Assembly: GCA_963585895.1 (NCBI GenBank) | Contig: OY757915.1 | Coordinates: forward strand, 94,811,071 to 94,875,070 | Direction: 5' to 3' | DNA length: 64,000 nucleotides | Origin: Sepioteuthis lessoniana | Lineage: Eukaryota; Mollusca; Cephalopoda; Myopsida; Loliginidae | Shown: positions 1 to 11,158 of the stretch, piece after piece | Layout of the letters: each line of letters starts with the position of its first letter | How positions within the stretch are numbered: the stretch's first letter is position 1 | The notes under the pieces: generated by a model | Told to the model about the DNA's origin: nothing | Seen by the model: only the letters and a program-made list of their open reading frames with translations | The model's database searches: none | Made by a program: the position numbers and the translations under genes

Positions 1-532
1 GTTTTCAGAAAATTCGTTTCATAGAGATGCCATATAAAAGAAACTTAGTCTCATATTTCCTCCACCAAACCGGACCCTAGTCAATTCTATTCTTACAAGA
101 TGACACTATCTTATCCATCTCAGAGTTTGGCAAAATATTTAAATGTGGATCAATCAGTCACAGCTGACAGTGTAATACAAGGTATTGATTATTAGGCTTA
201 AACATAGATCGAGGAGCAAGTAATCTGCATTGATCGCTCATTGGTTTGTATGCTTTGCTTTACTTAGTTTTGCTTGCTTTCAAGTTAATTGTTAGAGCTG
301 ATCTCTAAATGGCTGGCAGGGCTGACCAGTGAACAAACTAACCAAAGGATTGGCTAGCTGGGGACAGAGAAACAGTACAGGGTGTGAAGTCCGTGTTGCT
401 ATGTGTATATGTGCCTATGTGGAAATTTATTATCAGTTTATGAATATATAATTTGCATTCTACTGGGTGCATATAAGTATGTAAATACCCTGGAAAAAAA
501 AAACAAATGTACTGCATATGTCCATTTTATAC
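1..532. other. unannotated AT-rich sequence
   Basis: I recognise no gene, RNA or repeat family here. Only short frames are present, and the composition matches the window background. Confidence 0.4.
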
Positions 533-645
533 AGAACATTGGTTGACCAGCAAAAACTTACATTAATCACCTCTGTGCAGACACTGGATGCCGTCTAAAG
601 GAATTACCAAGAGTGATGAGTTATAGGGATAGCTGCCAAGATAGT
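533..645 (+). pseudogene. RTE-type LINE, C-terminal scrap of ORF2
   Basis: Translating the plus strand gives a stretch reading roughly VDQQ...LCADTGCRL...LPRVM. This matches the extreme C-terminus of the endonuclease/reverse-transcriptase ORF that also ends near 31600 and 62000. It runs into a CA microsatellite. It is a 5'-truncated, decayed insertion of about 110 bp with no catalytic domain left. The family call rests on similarity to the longer copies in this window. Confidence 0.6.
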
Positions 646-678
646 TAAAAGAATCTATCAGCATACCTTGATGAGGAT

Positions 679-705
679 CACACACACACACACACACACA
701 CACAC
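679..705. repeat. (CA)n microsatellite
   Basis: This is an uninterrupted CA dinucleotide tract of about 27 bp directly downstream of the LINE scrap. The minus-strand frame that reads CVCVCV through it is an artefact. Confidence 0.9.
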
Positions 706-904
706 TGTTTTCAAAAAGTATTGAGACTGAAGATGTATTCACTAAGACAGAAATAAGCAGTGAATTAAATATTAATTTTTTCCAGATAGACTTTTTGGCA
801 TCCAACACACTTATTCCAGGGAATTTTCCATTGGTTGAAGCACCTCTAAAACTCTTTTTTTATATTGTATGATGCTGTGCCATCCTATTTCTTGTAATGT
901 TCTC

Positions 905-1380
905 TCATAGTCCAATCAACTGGGGCTGTAGAAAACACTTAATCTCTGCAGAGGGAGAAGACTCTCGCCCACCGAGCGTCCTGGATATGACACTAAATAA
1001 TCTGATGGCTTAGCTTCAGTAATGCTGGAGCTTTGGGGAATGTGAAGTGCCCCTTTATTGCCATCACTCCAGGTTCACTCAAGCTCAGAGTGGTAGCACC
1101 TGGGTCAAATAGAATTGTTTGACATTTAAACAGAGTGCAAACAAGTGAGTTATGCTAAATTTAACTGTTTGAAATAGAACTGTTTGATCATTTGACTATG
1201 TGTAAACAAATGACTAATGTTTAATTGAATTGTTAGTGATACATAAAAATACTTGAAAATGATTTAACTTTGTTGACTTATGGTTACAAATCATATATAT
1301 ACGTATATGTATAAACCGGATGTTGCATTAAATAACCTACATTAGTTAATATGCTGTAAAACCAAATCAAACTATCCATA
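905..1380 (+). mobile_element. D element, near full length
   Basis: The head (caactggggctgtagaa) is followed by the conserved block with tcctggatatgacacta, the motif gagctttggggaatg and the block ending tagcacctgggtcaaatag. Then come several degenerate copies of the internal repeat (aattgtttgaaatagaact). The tail is a diverged attaaataacctacattag and a run of accaaatcaaac. No protein is encoded. It is a non-autonomous retroelement by comparison with TSD-flanked copies elsewhere. Confidence 0.75.
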
Positions 1381-1639
1381 TCCTCAAATGTTTGAGAAGA
1401 AATTTCAATTTAGATGAATAAGAAAAAGTTTCCATATAGAAAAGTCTGAGTATACAGAGTACTACACTTTTACAATCCTGTGTTTTGACAAAAACTGCAA
1501 ATGAAAAAGTCTCAAGACTACTGATGAAAATGTATCAAGAGTTGACACTAACTCACTTAGACAGTAGGGTTGACATAACCACTTTATAATATTGTTCGAC
1601 TGTATATCTATCTTCGTTTAAAATGATGATGTATATAGT

Positions 1640-1895
1640 ATAGCAGTTATCATCATAAGAATGGGGCTTAATGGGCAAAGTTCAAGTCCTGAATGAGACT
1701 GCATTTCACCTCATGTTAATACTTTTGAGAAATGCCTGAATACATCTATAGGTCAAGCTGAGTCCTTTTAGCCTTGTTACAGCAATTGATCTTGGAGAAG
1801 GAAAATTCTGAATTTAAACCAGCCATACATCACTTAAAAATTGATCTTGTGCCATATCCTGTTCATGGCAGAGGGGTTGGTTGTATACATAAATC
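1640..1895 (+). mobile_element. A-type tRNA SINE, 5' end diverged
   Basis: The body gcatttcacctcatgttaat, the segment ending cttggagaaggaaaattc and the tail around ttaaaaattgatcttgtgcc are recognisable. The head still has a B-box-like gttcaagtcctg near 1680. The A box is poorly preserved. It ends at gggttggttgtatacataa, the usual A terminus with mutations. Confidence 0.6.
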
Positions 1896-1963
1896 TTCAT
1901 TTACATTCTAGTTTTAAAAAAAAATCAATATTCATTTTCACTACTTTCTGATCACATGTTGTA

Positions 1964-2175
1964 TGAGGGTACTTCAAAAAGTTCTAAGCCTCACCAAAAA
2001 AGAAGATCATAGCTACACATTTTTTTTTGTGGCAACACACTACCATTTTTTTCATACTAGAAAAAAATAAATTAGTTTTTCTCATTTTATAAGAAGTGTT
2101 AGTTTTAACACAACAAAAATGTTCAGCTATGCTCTTCTTTCTAGGTAAGGCCTAGAAATTTTTGAACAACCCTCA
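1964..2175. mobile_element. palindromic mariner-type MITE, copy 1
   Basis: The terminal inverted repeats (TIRs) begin tgagggtacttcaaaaag and end with the complement (tttttgaacaaccctca), flanked by TA on both sides as expected for Tc1/mariner. The interior continues as an imperfect palindrome, so the whole 212 bp could fold back. There is no coding capacity. A related copy lies at 9152-9354. Confidence 0.7.
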
Positions 2176-2560
2176 TATATGAATGGGAGAACTGAAAAGT
2201 GAAGTCTGTTGAACCCATTATAACCCAAGTTTTTAATTTTCCATTTTGGAATGAAATAATTTCACAGAAACACATAAAAATGGATGCTAAACACACTGAA
2301 ACAGCCATTTAACCTTTGTTAATGTACATATAAACTAATTTTATTCCTGTAAAAGTATACATTAAATTAACTAAAATGTACTTATTTAATGAGATTTTCA
2401 TATTTATCTTAACTATCCTCAAACTCAAACATTGGGTTATATTCATCCCATAGTTAACCCATGGAATAGCATGTACACTTCACAGCTCTCGGTCATTCTT
2501 TTATTGGTCTGGCTGAGAACCTTTCAGTATGCTTTCTCGTAGAGTGTACCAAAAAATCTC

Positions 2561-2644
2561 AATGTGCTGAGGACATTTACTCACTCTTTCTTAAAAGTGG
2601 AATATGGCAAAAATCCCATGTGTAACTCACATCCCATATTCATT
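2561..2644 (+). repeat. left arm of 84-bp inverted repeat
   Basis: This segment, starting aatgtgctgaggacattt, reappears almost identically in reverse complement at 4097-4180. The pair encloses about 1.45 kb. It could be the TIR of an uncharacterised element or two facing insertions of one short repeat. Confidence 0.75.
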
Positions 2645-3599
2645 AACAGCAATAGTTATTATCACAAAGTTAACTTATGTTATGTAATATGTTATAATAA
2701 AAGTTAGAAGGAAAATATTAGATGATTATATTTGAATAATACTTTTCAAGTTTTCAGAATAGTATCTTTCTGTAACAAAGCATAAATTATTTTAATGAGG
2801 GACTGAGTTGTATATATTGAATGGTTTACACAAGGAAAATGTTAGAACAGTTATAAGAGATTCATTAATAGGTGTTTTTATTATTGTTGTTGTTTTTTTT
2901 TAAATAACATTTATACTTTCTTAGATCACCAATAAACATATCGGGTTCCAGTCCATGATTATATTGATGCTTCTATTTAGGAAGATACAGAAGCTTCTAA
3001 TTACCATTTAATAGTTACCTCCATTATATTGAGAATTTGGATGATTAAAAAGTGACATTCAACACAAATGAAGCCTTCAAAAAATTATCATTCACTTACC
3101 AATTGGACTTGAAATTGCTTTATTTTTCAAGTTTGAGTATTTTTTAAAGTGCATTGTTTCCATAAATATTTCACTGTACAGTTTTTGCAGGGTTATGGTA
3201 ATGAATGATAACTAATATCTGTTTTATAATATTTCACTAGAATTAATATCTTGATATTTTAAGTTTGAAAGAAAATTGATATTTTATAAAAGAAAAATTG
3301 TTAGGTGTGTACTTATTTATAGGTGATATTGTATGCCCCATAGCTTGTGAGTGTTGAACTCACTCAGGTCATAATGATCTGTAAAACTAGATTGCTAATT
3401 ATTGTTCTATGTGAAGGTAGCCTCGATATTTACTTAGTTCAATAAAACACAAGACTACAAATGTGTGTCCTTACTGAGGATCAAATTCATTACAGCCATA
3501 AGGATCAAGAAGATGAGATTGCAGATTGTTGCTTTTTGACAAGTTTTTACTGTTTTTTTATTGCTCATTTTATTCCATCTTGTTATTGTTGTTTTTTAT

Positions 3600-3735
3600 T
3601 GCATTATTTTTATTATTATTGTAGTGGTTTGGTCATGTGGTACATAAAAATGATGCTAGCTATGTCAATGATTCATGCAAGAATGACTACCTACAGAAAA
3701 CCCAGAGGATAGCGATCAAAAAGAGACACAAAACT
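3600..3735 (+). pseudogene. possible LINE ORF C-terminal fragment
   Basis: One plus-strand frame reads WFGHVVHKNDASYVND and then a basic stretch. WFGHV followed by a charged run is typical of the region after the reverse transcriptase in several non-LTR retrotransposons. The frame decays after about 40 residues and upstream is AT-rich. The clade cannot be assigned. Moderate to low confidence. Confidence 0.4.
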
Positions 3736-4096
3736 ACAACTGCTAACAGTTGGAAGATTAGGGAAAAAAAACTGAACAAAACAAGTTTTGTATGAACAAA
3801 TATGCATGAAGAACCTTTGCATGTTTATACAAATGATAATAACAATAATAGTTACTTATATGTATATCCCATTGTTATCAGAAAGGTTAATATGAAAATA
3901 GTTTTATTGTAATATCAGATATCATTCTTAGAACACATTCTTATGGCTTTTGGCGAGAGAACAAATTTAGTGATATTGCCCCCTGAAAAATATTCATTAC
4001 ACCCTAAGGAGTAAGGTTAGGTTCAATCTCTGAAGCCAAAGTAGTCCCAAAGAGGAAATGCTAAAGAACTAGTCAATTTTTTATTTTGGTTTTCAA

Positions 4097-4180
4097 ATGA
4101 ATATGGGATGTGAGTTACACATGGGATTTTTGCCATATTTTACTTTTAAGAAAGAGTGAGTAAATGTCCTCAGCACATTT
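4097..4180 (-). repeat. right arm of 84-bp inverted repeat
   Basis: This is the reverse complement of 2561-2644 with only a few differences. I saw no direct duplication of flanking bases outside the arms. Confidence 0.75.
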
Positions 4181-4708
4181 TCTTCTGCAAATTTGATATT
4201 TATTGACTTTCTCTAAAAGTGCATTGTAGAAACAATCAAATGAAACACATGAATATTGTTTTTGTACACAGCAAAAGACATTTCTATGCAGATATTAAAA
4301 AGAAAATGAAAAGTAGAGGTTAATTTATCAATTGTACAAATGATAATAGAAAACCAATAAATGTTTCCCAAAAAGCAACATTCTAATTTCCATTGAAACT
4401 TTCTATGATTCTCCAGTGGCACAAAATGGGTGCATATAATGTTCTTTATACACAGCAATTGTTTACTCTCATGTCCTTCAAAACAGGACATAGCTTTAAA
4501 AGCCAATGGTTGCCAAGGATACAAAGTTACTAATAATAGCCAATGAAAATTTGTTTCCATTGCAATCTTTCATCAGGTTAATCTATTTCCATACATTTGA
4601 TTTTAACTCATTTCTACTGGTCAATACTTTGTAAATTTCCTCCCACACAAATCCTGCTGAGACTTTTAAGAGGAGGAGAAAAAAGGATATAGTTAGTAAG
4701 GTCAGTAA
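4181..4708. other. unannotated AT-rich sequence
   Basis: I see no recognisable gene or repeat family here. A minus-strand 115-codon frame at 4213-4560 has low-complexity composition and no motif I recognise, so I do not call it a gene. Confidence 0.35.
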
Positions 4709-4848
4709 GAAGGTGCCCGTGGTGTAATGGTTATCGTCGTAGGAAATGAACACGGCGACACGAGTTCAAATCCTGGACAAGACTGATTGCATTTCACATA
4801 GCACTAATACCCTTGGGAAAGGTATGAATCCAATCCAGACCCCACATG
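4709..4848 (+). mobile_element. A-type tRNA SINE, 3'-truncated
   Basis: The head is well preserved: A box tggtgtaatgg (4719-4730 area) and B box gagttcaaatcctgg. It continues into the body with cccttgggaaaggtatgaa and then stops abruptly at a D-element fragment. Pol III-type internal promoter boxes with a 3' body but no tRNA acceptor pairing argue for a SINE rather than a tRNA gene. Confidence 0.8.
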
Positions 4849-4849
4849 C

Positions 4850-5210
4850 ACAAAAATATGGACATCCTGGTTATAATGTTAAACTGGTGGTGAGGGTTCA
4901 GTTCTGGAGCTCAGGGATATGTGACATAGTCTTTCATTGCAATTACTCCCAGTACTTGTCAGACTCCCATCTATAAGTCAACTAGATCTGTTTAAAAATG
5001 ATTCCTATAAGATAGAAATATTCGAAATCATAACTATGTGCACATTATTTGTATTATATCGAAACAGTTGATATCACATAATTGTGTGTAAAAACCTCTT
5101 ATACAACTACACAAAAAATGTAAATATCAACATATAATGTATGGGATTCCCTAACCTTTTGGTATGAAATAACCATAGATGGGTTGATATGCCATTAAAA
5201 TCAATCAATC
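4850..5210 (+). mobile_element. D element fragment, head missing
   Basis: It enters at the block equivalent to cctggatatgacactaaac, retains tggtggtgagg and the Pol-independent body, and then the second repeat type (around gaaacagttgatatcacata). It ends at gggttgatatgccattaaa. The first 80 or so bases of D are absent. Confidence 0.65.
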
Positions 5211-5304
5211 TAAAATAAATACAAATTGAGAAAAAAGAACTTAGATAATTATTTATAATTTTTGGGAATATTAAAAAGTATATTTTCTTTAGGTCATTAA
5301 TCAT

Positions 5305-5437
5305 CTTAGTAGTCATCAGTCTGGCACTCAGGTCTCAGGTTGCATGCAGTACCTGCCATTGTTAAGTGGGGTCACTAATTTAAGCACTAAACAGAATCAT
5401 CATTGCTTAACTTTGGTGATCAACTTACCATGCAACT
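5305..5437 (-). mobile_element. F SINE (5S rRNA-derived), copy 1
   Basis: Read on the minus strand, this resembles the 3' two-thirds of a metazoan 5S rRNA. The complement of tgcttaactttggtgatca and of the aagcactaaacag segment aligns with the internal control region and the 'agtacttggatgg' block. After the 5S part comes a short tail whose complement contains gagacctgagtgccagac. Too many substitutions are present for a functional 5S gene. Confidence 0.6.
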
Positions 5438-5477
5438 TCTTTCTTAGTAAATGGTAACCATGAAAGAGTTAAAACAG

Positions 5478-5600
5478 AAACTAAACTGAGCTTAACACAA
5501 GGCCAGAAGTATGGAGCACCCAATGAGAATGAAACTCACTAACAACGGTTTTCTTGCCTTGCTTGTTAATCATTACACCACACTAGGTGTCGTTTAATCC
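5478..5600 (-). mobile_element. E SINE (tRNA head)
   Basis: The right end is the complement of a tRNA-like A box (taatcattacaccacacta). A B-box-like complement, gagaatgaaactcact, lies about 50 bp inward. The left end holds the tail cttaacacaaggccagaagt in reverse. The same arrangement recurs at 19855-20105 and 10745-10990. Confidence 0.65.
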
Positions 5601-5864
5601 TTTTTATTGTATGTATATGTCATAGAATAACCATCTAGCTGCTATATTTGTCAGCAGTCTTGTAAAAAATATTTACCTACAAGATACTACTGCCCAAAAG
5701 TTGGGGAAACTTGATTTAAATTGGGCTCCTGTTCAGGCCAAATCAACAAAGTTCTTATTTCAGACTTTGTTTATTGTTGCCGCCTTCCTTTCCTGCTCAG
5801 ATTCTTAGCTAGTACTCTGCTTCTGGTTGTCAATATAGATGACATGATGTCCACTGCATCTTCT

Positions 5865-6318
5865 CATAGCCCAGTTGGCTGGGGGCTGTAGAATATGCTG
5901 ATTACATCTGTGCAAAGGAGTTAACCCCACCTCCTGTGCCAACAAGTGTCCTGGATATGAGATTAAACTGCATCTGATGGTGAGGCTCCTGTCCTGGAGC
6001 TTTGAGGAATGTGGAGTAAGCCTTCATTGCTATTATTCTCAGGTCCACTCTGACCTGGAGTAATAGCACCTGAGAGGGTCACATAGAACTGTTTAACCAT
6101 TTAACTGTGTCCAGACAATTAACTGATGTTAAATTGAAATGATAGTGTTGTATAACAATACTTGAAACCATTTAACTGTAAACAAATGAGCTCTGGCTCA
6201 TTTAAAAATGGTACGTGCAAACGATTTGTTTAAAAATCATACATATTTAATATATATAAACATGATTAGATTAACCTACAAGGGTTGATATACCATAAAA
6301 CCCAACCCAACCAAACCA
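5865..6318 (+). mobile_element. D element
   Basis: The order is: head ccagttggctgggggctgta, block tgtcctggatatgagatta, gagctttgaggaatgtgga, tagcacctgagagggtcaca, internal repeats, then a tail with acctacaagggttgatatac and cccaacccaaccaaacc. It is essentially complete at about 450 bp. Confidence 0.8.
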
Positions 6319-6419
6319 AGAAGTTGATGCTATCTAATCTTCTCACTTGCTTTTGGGAGGTTTCTATATATTTGTCGGGAATTTGAACCAATTGGAAAAT
6401 CTATTAAATTATTTTGAAC

Positions 6420-7222
6420 TATGAGAATCATTAAATAAGTTTCCAGACTTTATTTGTATGTTTACTTTTATTGATAGTACACACATGAAACTCTAGTCTC
6501 CTTTGAAGTAATCTCCTCCGGCTGCAATGCACTTATTGTACCGTTCCAACAACTTCTGGGAAGTCCTCTTGTGTGAGCGTGTCAATGACCTTCGTCACAG
6601 CCTCTTTCATCCCCTCAATTGTCTCATAACAGCTCCTGAGCTTAGGGAATAAGCAAAAGTCACAGGGAGCAAGGTCTGGGCTATAGGGATGGTGAGGAAC
6701 TGTGTTGATGCCCATCTTGGTCAAATAGTCTGTGACAAGGATGGAGTTGTGGACTGATGCATTGTCCTGGTCGAAATGCCTCTGACCTGATTTGAAGAGT
6801 GCTGGCCTCTTCCAACGGAATCTCTTCCTGAACTCCCTTAAAACCTTAACATTGTAAACCTAACCCTAGACTTTTTGCCAATCAACTCTGGTGTATTGAC
6901 TTCCTTACTCCTCCCATACCTCTCATCATCCCTCACAGACTCCCTGCCTTCCTTGAATCTCTTATGCCACTCAAAAACTGATGCTCGATCCATGCAAGAT
7001 GGTTGAAAAGCAGTCTGAAGCATTCCATACCAGCTGTGACAATCAGGCTTTAGTAGGCTGTATTCCAATTCGTGCTGTAGCTGTTCATTTGAACGTGAAA
7101 TCCTAAAAATTGGTCAGTCGTCTCATAAGATGTATAGCAATAACATACTGAATTTTCAAGAGTCTATGACAATTTTAAATGCCTGTACAAAAAAGTCTGG
7201 AAACTTATTGAAGGCACCACAT
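6420..7222 (-). mobile_element. mariner deletion derivative, copy 1
   Basis: The ends are inverted repeats around aagtttccagacttt (left) and aaaaaagtctggaaactt (right). Within them, minus-strand reading gives an N-terminal piece (...YGMLQTAF...SVFEWHKRFKEGRESVRDDER...) and a C-terminal piece with QDNASVHN and SPDLAPCD. These are the second and third catalytic aspartates of a DD34D mariner transposase. About 130 central residues, including the first aspartate, are missing. Compared with the copy at 34627-35534, about 105 bp more has been lost near the start of the reading frame. It is non-functional. Confidence 0.85.
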
Positions 7223-7261
7223 ACATTGGTTCTTAAGACATTCATATAACTATATATGAAC

Positions 7262-7560
7262 TGTTTGTATTTATCCATTCCCTGTATCACTGCCAGTATA
7301 TTACATAAGGTCAATTTTTTAGCAAAGTACTGCTGGTTTGGATTCAGAATTTTCCTTCTCTTAGATTGGTTGTCTTACTAAGGCTAAAGAATTCGGTCTA
7401 CCCTAATATGTACTCTTTTCTTGGAAAAGAACAAATTAATTCAGGTCTTTCCCCAAGGACATTTTCATGAAGTGACATGCAAACAGCCTTATCAAGCATT
7501 TGAACTCTGGTCACCTATTCCATTTATTTTGATGATAACTGTTATACTAAGCTTACATTC
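7262..7560 (-). mobile_element. A-type tRNA SINE
   Basis: This is a minus-strand copy. The complement of the A tail (tatttatccattccctgtatc) lies at the left. The body complement (tttccccaaggacatt) is in the middle. Complements of a B box (gcatttgaactctggt) and A box (gataactgttatactaagc) are at the right. It is diverged but full length. Confidence 0.7.
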
Positions 7561-8740
7561 TTAAGTATGAAGTGTTTAGAATGATTGTGAAGAAATGTTT
7601 TTCCCATATATAATTGGAGATTATAATTGTTTTGCATAATATAACCTGACAAGAGCTGACATGTTATAAAACCAGCCAACCAAGGTAGTGGCTGACTATA
7701 CATTGAATGATATTATCCATTGCTGACACCCAATTTCTTAGATCTGAAAATATAAAATGGTTTTGAATTTCAAATTATCTTTGTACTCATTCAATACATC
7801 AGTATGTGAATGTAGTTGAAACTGTGTTAATTTACATCCTTTGTATACCATGAACTTACCGATTACCTATCATATACTTTATGTACCACAAGTACCAGTG
7901 GGTGAAATGTCAGAAAATAAAACCCATAGACTCAATTTTGACCCCTGTCTTGAAATCTACAATTATTTTACACAGATATCCTAATGAATGACCTTAACTT
8001 CAAAGCCTATTCATTGAATTACATTAGAGATGGAATCAGGATTGAAAGGTCACATAGTTTTATTGGGAAGATAGCCATTTTCGGAAACATTTCACATATG
8101 TTACTACAGCAGTAACCAAACATCATAGCAAGATTTTTTTTTTATTAGAGCAATACATTTGAAATACTTTATGAATAAAGCAATTCCCAGTTCAATTTGC
8201 AACTGAACAATATTTTTGCAGGGTCTGCCTTCACACTAAACAACATTTTTTAAGCATCCAAAATTTTGGTATAATAGCAGTAACTATAATTTTTTTATCC
8301 ATGCTTCCCACCTGGCAGGATTTTTTTATAGTGGGGATTTAGAGAAGTTTGGGCAATAGCCAAGACTGGTGCCCTGCTGGACAATGCTGGTTATAGGATC
8401 ACTAAGGGTAATGTGAACTATGCTAGCTTTTGCTAAGTCTCCCAGCACATATGCTAGGTGACCTTACTGGTCATAGATTCACTAGACCTAAAGGTCTAAT
8501 GCAATGTGGGGTACCCTTGGAGAAAGCTCTGTAGCCAGGTAAGTGATAATAATAGAGGTAACTTTAAAATAGGAATCTTTCTCTCCTTCCTAAACATGGA
8601 CTGCTGTTAGAATAAGAACTGATAAATTCATGGGTCTTCTACTTATGTCTTTAGCTTTGAGAAGTCATTAATATTCCCAGTTTTGTTCAGGAAATTTAAG
8701 CCCTTTTTCATGCACATGATTTTGTCAATTCAACTTGTAT
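7561..8740. other. unannotated sequence
   Basis: No family is recognised. The part around 8300-8540 is slightly more GC-rich and contains ccaggtaagtg near 8535, which resembles a splice donor. No supporting open frame or acceptor was found. Confidence 0.3.
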
Positions 8741-8741
8741 A

Positions 8742-8990
8742 TATTTATCCAACCCCTCTGCAATAAGCAGGATGTGACACTGGGCCAATTTTTTATTTGA
8801 ATTCAGTTTTCCTTCTCCTTGACTAGTTGCTAACCAAGGCTAAAGAAAGCAGTCTAATCTACTGTTTACTCATAGCTGAAGAGAGAACAGATGAATACAG
8901 GGCCTCCCCAAGGTTACAAACATGAAGTAAAACACAAATGACCTTGTCCAAGATGGAACTCAACTAGTCACAGGACAAATTTGAAAAGTT
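8742..8990 (-). mobile_element. A-type tRNA SINE, head diverged
   Basis: The left end tatttatccaacccctctgc is the complement of the A terminus. The tail and body complements follow in order (ccttgactagttgctaacc, cctccccaaggtt). The B-box region (gatggaactcaactagtc) is degenerate and the A box is not clear. Confidence 0.65.
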
Positions 8991-9151
8991 TGTTGATACT
9001 AAAATGTCACTAGGAATTAAACAATGGTAGTTTTATTTAACACAAATGCTGCAGACCTCTTTGCCACAGATTTGCCTCCAATTGATGAAAGTATATATAT
9101 ACTCTGATTTGATAGATAAGAAGTTATGATAATGACCCACATATAGACATA

Positions 9152-9354
9152 GAAGGGTTGTTCAAAAATTTCTAAACTTCACCCAGAAAGAAAAGCCCTA
9201 GCTGAACATTTTGGTTGTAGTAACACACTACCACTTTTAAAACTAGAAAAATCTAAATTAGTTTTTCTAGTTTTATTAAAAGTAATAGCTTGTTGCCACA
9301 ACAAAATATGTTTTTCTTTCTTGGTGAGGCTTAGAAATTTTTGAATGACCCTCA
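9152..9354. mobile_element. palindromic mariner-type MITE, copy 2
   Basis: It is the same foldback element as at 1964-2175, with ends gaagggttgttcaaaaattt and the complementary aaatttttgaatgaccctc. The left flank keeps TA and the right flank has mutated. The interior again pairs with itself around ctagaaaaatctaaattag. No transposase is encoded. Confidence 0.7.
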
Positions 9355-9589
9355 TTGGGTAGGGACAAAAATTGGTAAGCTGCATCAACATTTTCCTTTT
9401 GGGGGTACTTCAGAATTGGGGATAGATCCTGACCCTATCACTTGAAATACAGTGGCGAGGTACAGCCTGGGGAGTTAATTTCTTTAAAACTAGATGCTGC
9501 ATTTCTTATATCTTACATCATAGATGACATAAATTATAAATTATGAAGGTGCCAATATGAAAACATCAGCAACTAGATTCAGGTAGATG

Positions 9590-9692
9590 ACTTATAGTCA
9601 AGCCACACCAAAGGCACCAGTTCTCAGTTGATCACTAAAGTTAATCAAATGATAGATCTGGTCAGTACTTAAATGGATGAAAACAACGGAAC
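9590..9692 (+). mobile_element. F SINE, 5S rRNA-derived head, copy 2
   Basis: This is the clearest 5S-like copy. In order it contains gccacaccaaaggcacca, gttctcagttgatcacta, aagttaatcaa and ggtcagtacttaaatgga. These align in register with positions about 10-90 of a metazoan 5S rRNA, including the Pol III A-box and C-box regions. Substitutions at conserved positions exclude a functional 5S rRNA. The matching tail appears about 290 bp downstream (9975-10045), so an insertion may split this copy. Confidence 0.65.
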
Positions 9693-9974
9693 AGCAGCTA
9701 CTAAAAGTACTATATTTAATGGCTTAGAAGATACACCTCAATTTTGGCAGACATTTAAAAAAATTAAATAAATGCCTCTGCTTTGTTGCCATTTTCCTTG
9801 GGAAATTGTAACTTATAAGCAATTCTGTAGACATGTAATTCCTTTATAATTATAATGAAATCTAGAAATTTCAAACTTGAATCAGCTTCAAAGTTTGTTG
9901 AGCCAGTAACCCAAACCTGACCCTTGACCTTAGGAGACACAGAGTGATTTTCTTGGACATCTTTCAAAAATAAA

Positions 9975-10045
9975 GTGTCTTATAAGCCATCAAATACTGT
10001 AATCTGATACCCATGTGTCTGACTAAGCAAAGCTTAGTAAATTCT
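9975..10045 (+). mobile_element. F/E-type SINE tail
   Basis: The segment has aatctgatacccatgtgtc followed by gactaagcaaagcttagtaa, the tail shared by F and E SINEs. It is plausibly the 3' end of the 5S-headed copy at 9590, separated from it by about 280 bp of unrecognised sequence. Confidence 0.5.
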
Positions 10046-10744
10046 AATTTGGTTTAGCAAGATGATTCTTATTTGTAAAATGTGGTGAAATTATTTTAAG
10101 TGCCAATATAAATTTAAGAAAAACTGATTATTTTTTCCCTGAATAAAAGCAGCCAAGTACTAAATGAATTGCCTGTACTGCTTTGGAGGGGGGAGGAGGA
10201 GTGTATTTAAGATGACAATCTATTCAAAAGGCAAACTAGCTTGATTAAAAATTTCTCCTTAAATGGATTATTCTCTTCCTTGGAATTTTCTTTCTTCTAT
10301 ACAGCATTTAACAATTGAAAAATAAAATCTTTCTCATTCTCTGCAGCCTATATGTTCAAATTCTTTTTCTTTCTTTCTTTAATCTCTGCATTTCCAAGGC
10401 AGCCATCTTAACATGTTTCAAATAACAACACAGCTTTTTAGAAACAGAAAATGTCTTGACAAATGGAAGCTCTAAAAGATTTTGATATATTGTTCCCAAA
10501 AAGAACAGAAAAAAAAAGAGAAAAAAAATTCCTTCTTTTTATTCATTTTTTAAATTTTTTTAGTTTAGTTTAATTCAAGGTGAACTTGAACAATATCTAT
10601 GATAAGGTGCATGCAAGCAAGTTGGCATATTTTTTGCGTTTTAATTTTGTTCCATGTTACCTTCTAAAATGATAATTTTCTAAAATGTCTTCTGGAATTG
10701 AATATTCTTGGGAATATTTATTTACCAACAGGATGCAGGTGTGT
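10046..10744. other. unannotated AT-rich sequence
   Basis: It contains a CTTT-rich tract near 10360-10380 and poly-A/T runs. I see no gene or family. Confidence 0.35.
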
Positions 10745-10990
10745 TCACCTCATATGGTGCAATGGTTTAAAAGCTAGGCTAACAGGCTAGTAAGTTAAAA
10801 TTCTCACCAGGTGAGCCATACTTCTAGCTTTGTACCAACCTAAAGCAAGCAAATGAAATAGGCACCTAGTGTGATATAATGGTTATGGAGTTGGGCTAGC
10901 AGAGCTTGGGCTTGATTCTCAATGAGTACACCATAATTGTGGCCTTTTGCCAAACTAAGTTAAATTTAGTAAATGATAACCATATACAAT
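10745..10990 (+). mobile_element. two E SINEs in tandem
   Basis: The first copy (to about 10858) has tatggtgcaatggtttaaa as an A box, and its tail part contains catacttctagctttgtacc. The second starts aggcacctagtgtgatataa, has a B-box-like gcttgattctcaatgag, and ends ccaaactaagttaaattt. They are head-to-tail with no spacer, as are the two at 19855-20105. Confidence 0.6.
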
Positions 10991-11035
10991 ACCTTTCTGG
11001 TCAATGCTCAATATGTCTGTCTCACTAACCATTAT

Positions 11036-11135
11036 CCCATCCCTAGCTATGGGTTAAATTGTACTATTACTGTTATTCTATGATGGCTTTAGCATTAATA
11101 ACCCATGAAGGTTGATATGCCATTAAACCAAACTA
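11036..11135 (+). mobile_element. B SINE, 3' half
   Basis: It contains ctagctatgggttaaat, the tract with tactgttattctatgatggc, and the D-type tail tgaaggttgatatgccatt. The tRNA head and first part of the body are missing. Confidence 0.65.
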
Positions 11136-11158
11136 AACCAACAAACCAGTATGTGGGG

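Noticed and set aside
985..1040. hammerhead ribozyme in the D head (ctgatg...)
   Set aside because: D copies have CTGATGG near a stable hairpin (ccagtaatgctgg), but the required CTGANGA and GAAA cores are not both present.
4709..4780. tRNA gene
   Set aside because: A and B boxes are present, but acceptor and anticodon stems do not pair and the sequence continues into a SINE body. The same holds for heads at 13463, 16388, 34125, 34474, 61180 and 62889-63130.
8300..8545. exon ending at ccaggtaagtg
   Set aside because: The donor-like site is good, but no upstream acceptor or open frame of useful length was found.
9590..9692. functional 5S rRNA gene
   Set aside because: Too many substitutions at conserved positions, no T-run terminator at the right place, and a SINE-type tail follows in sister copies.
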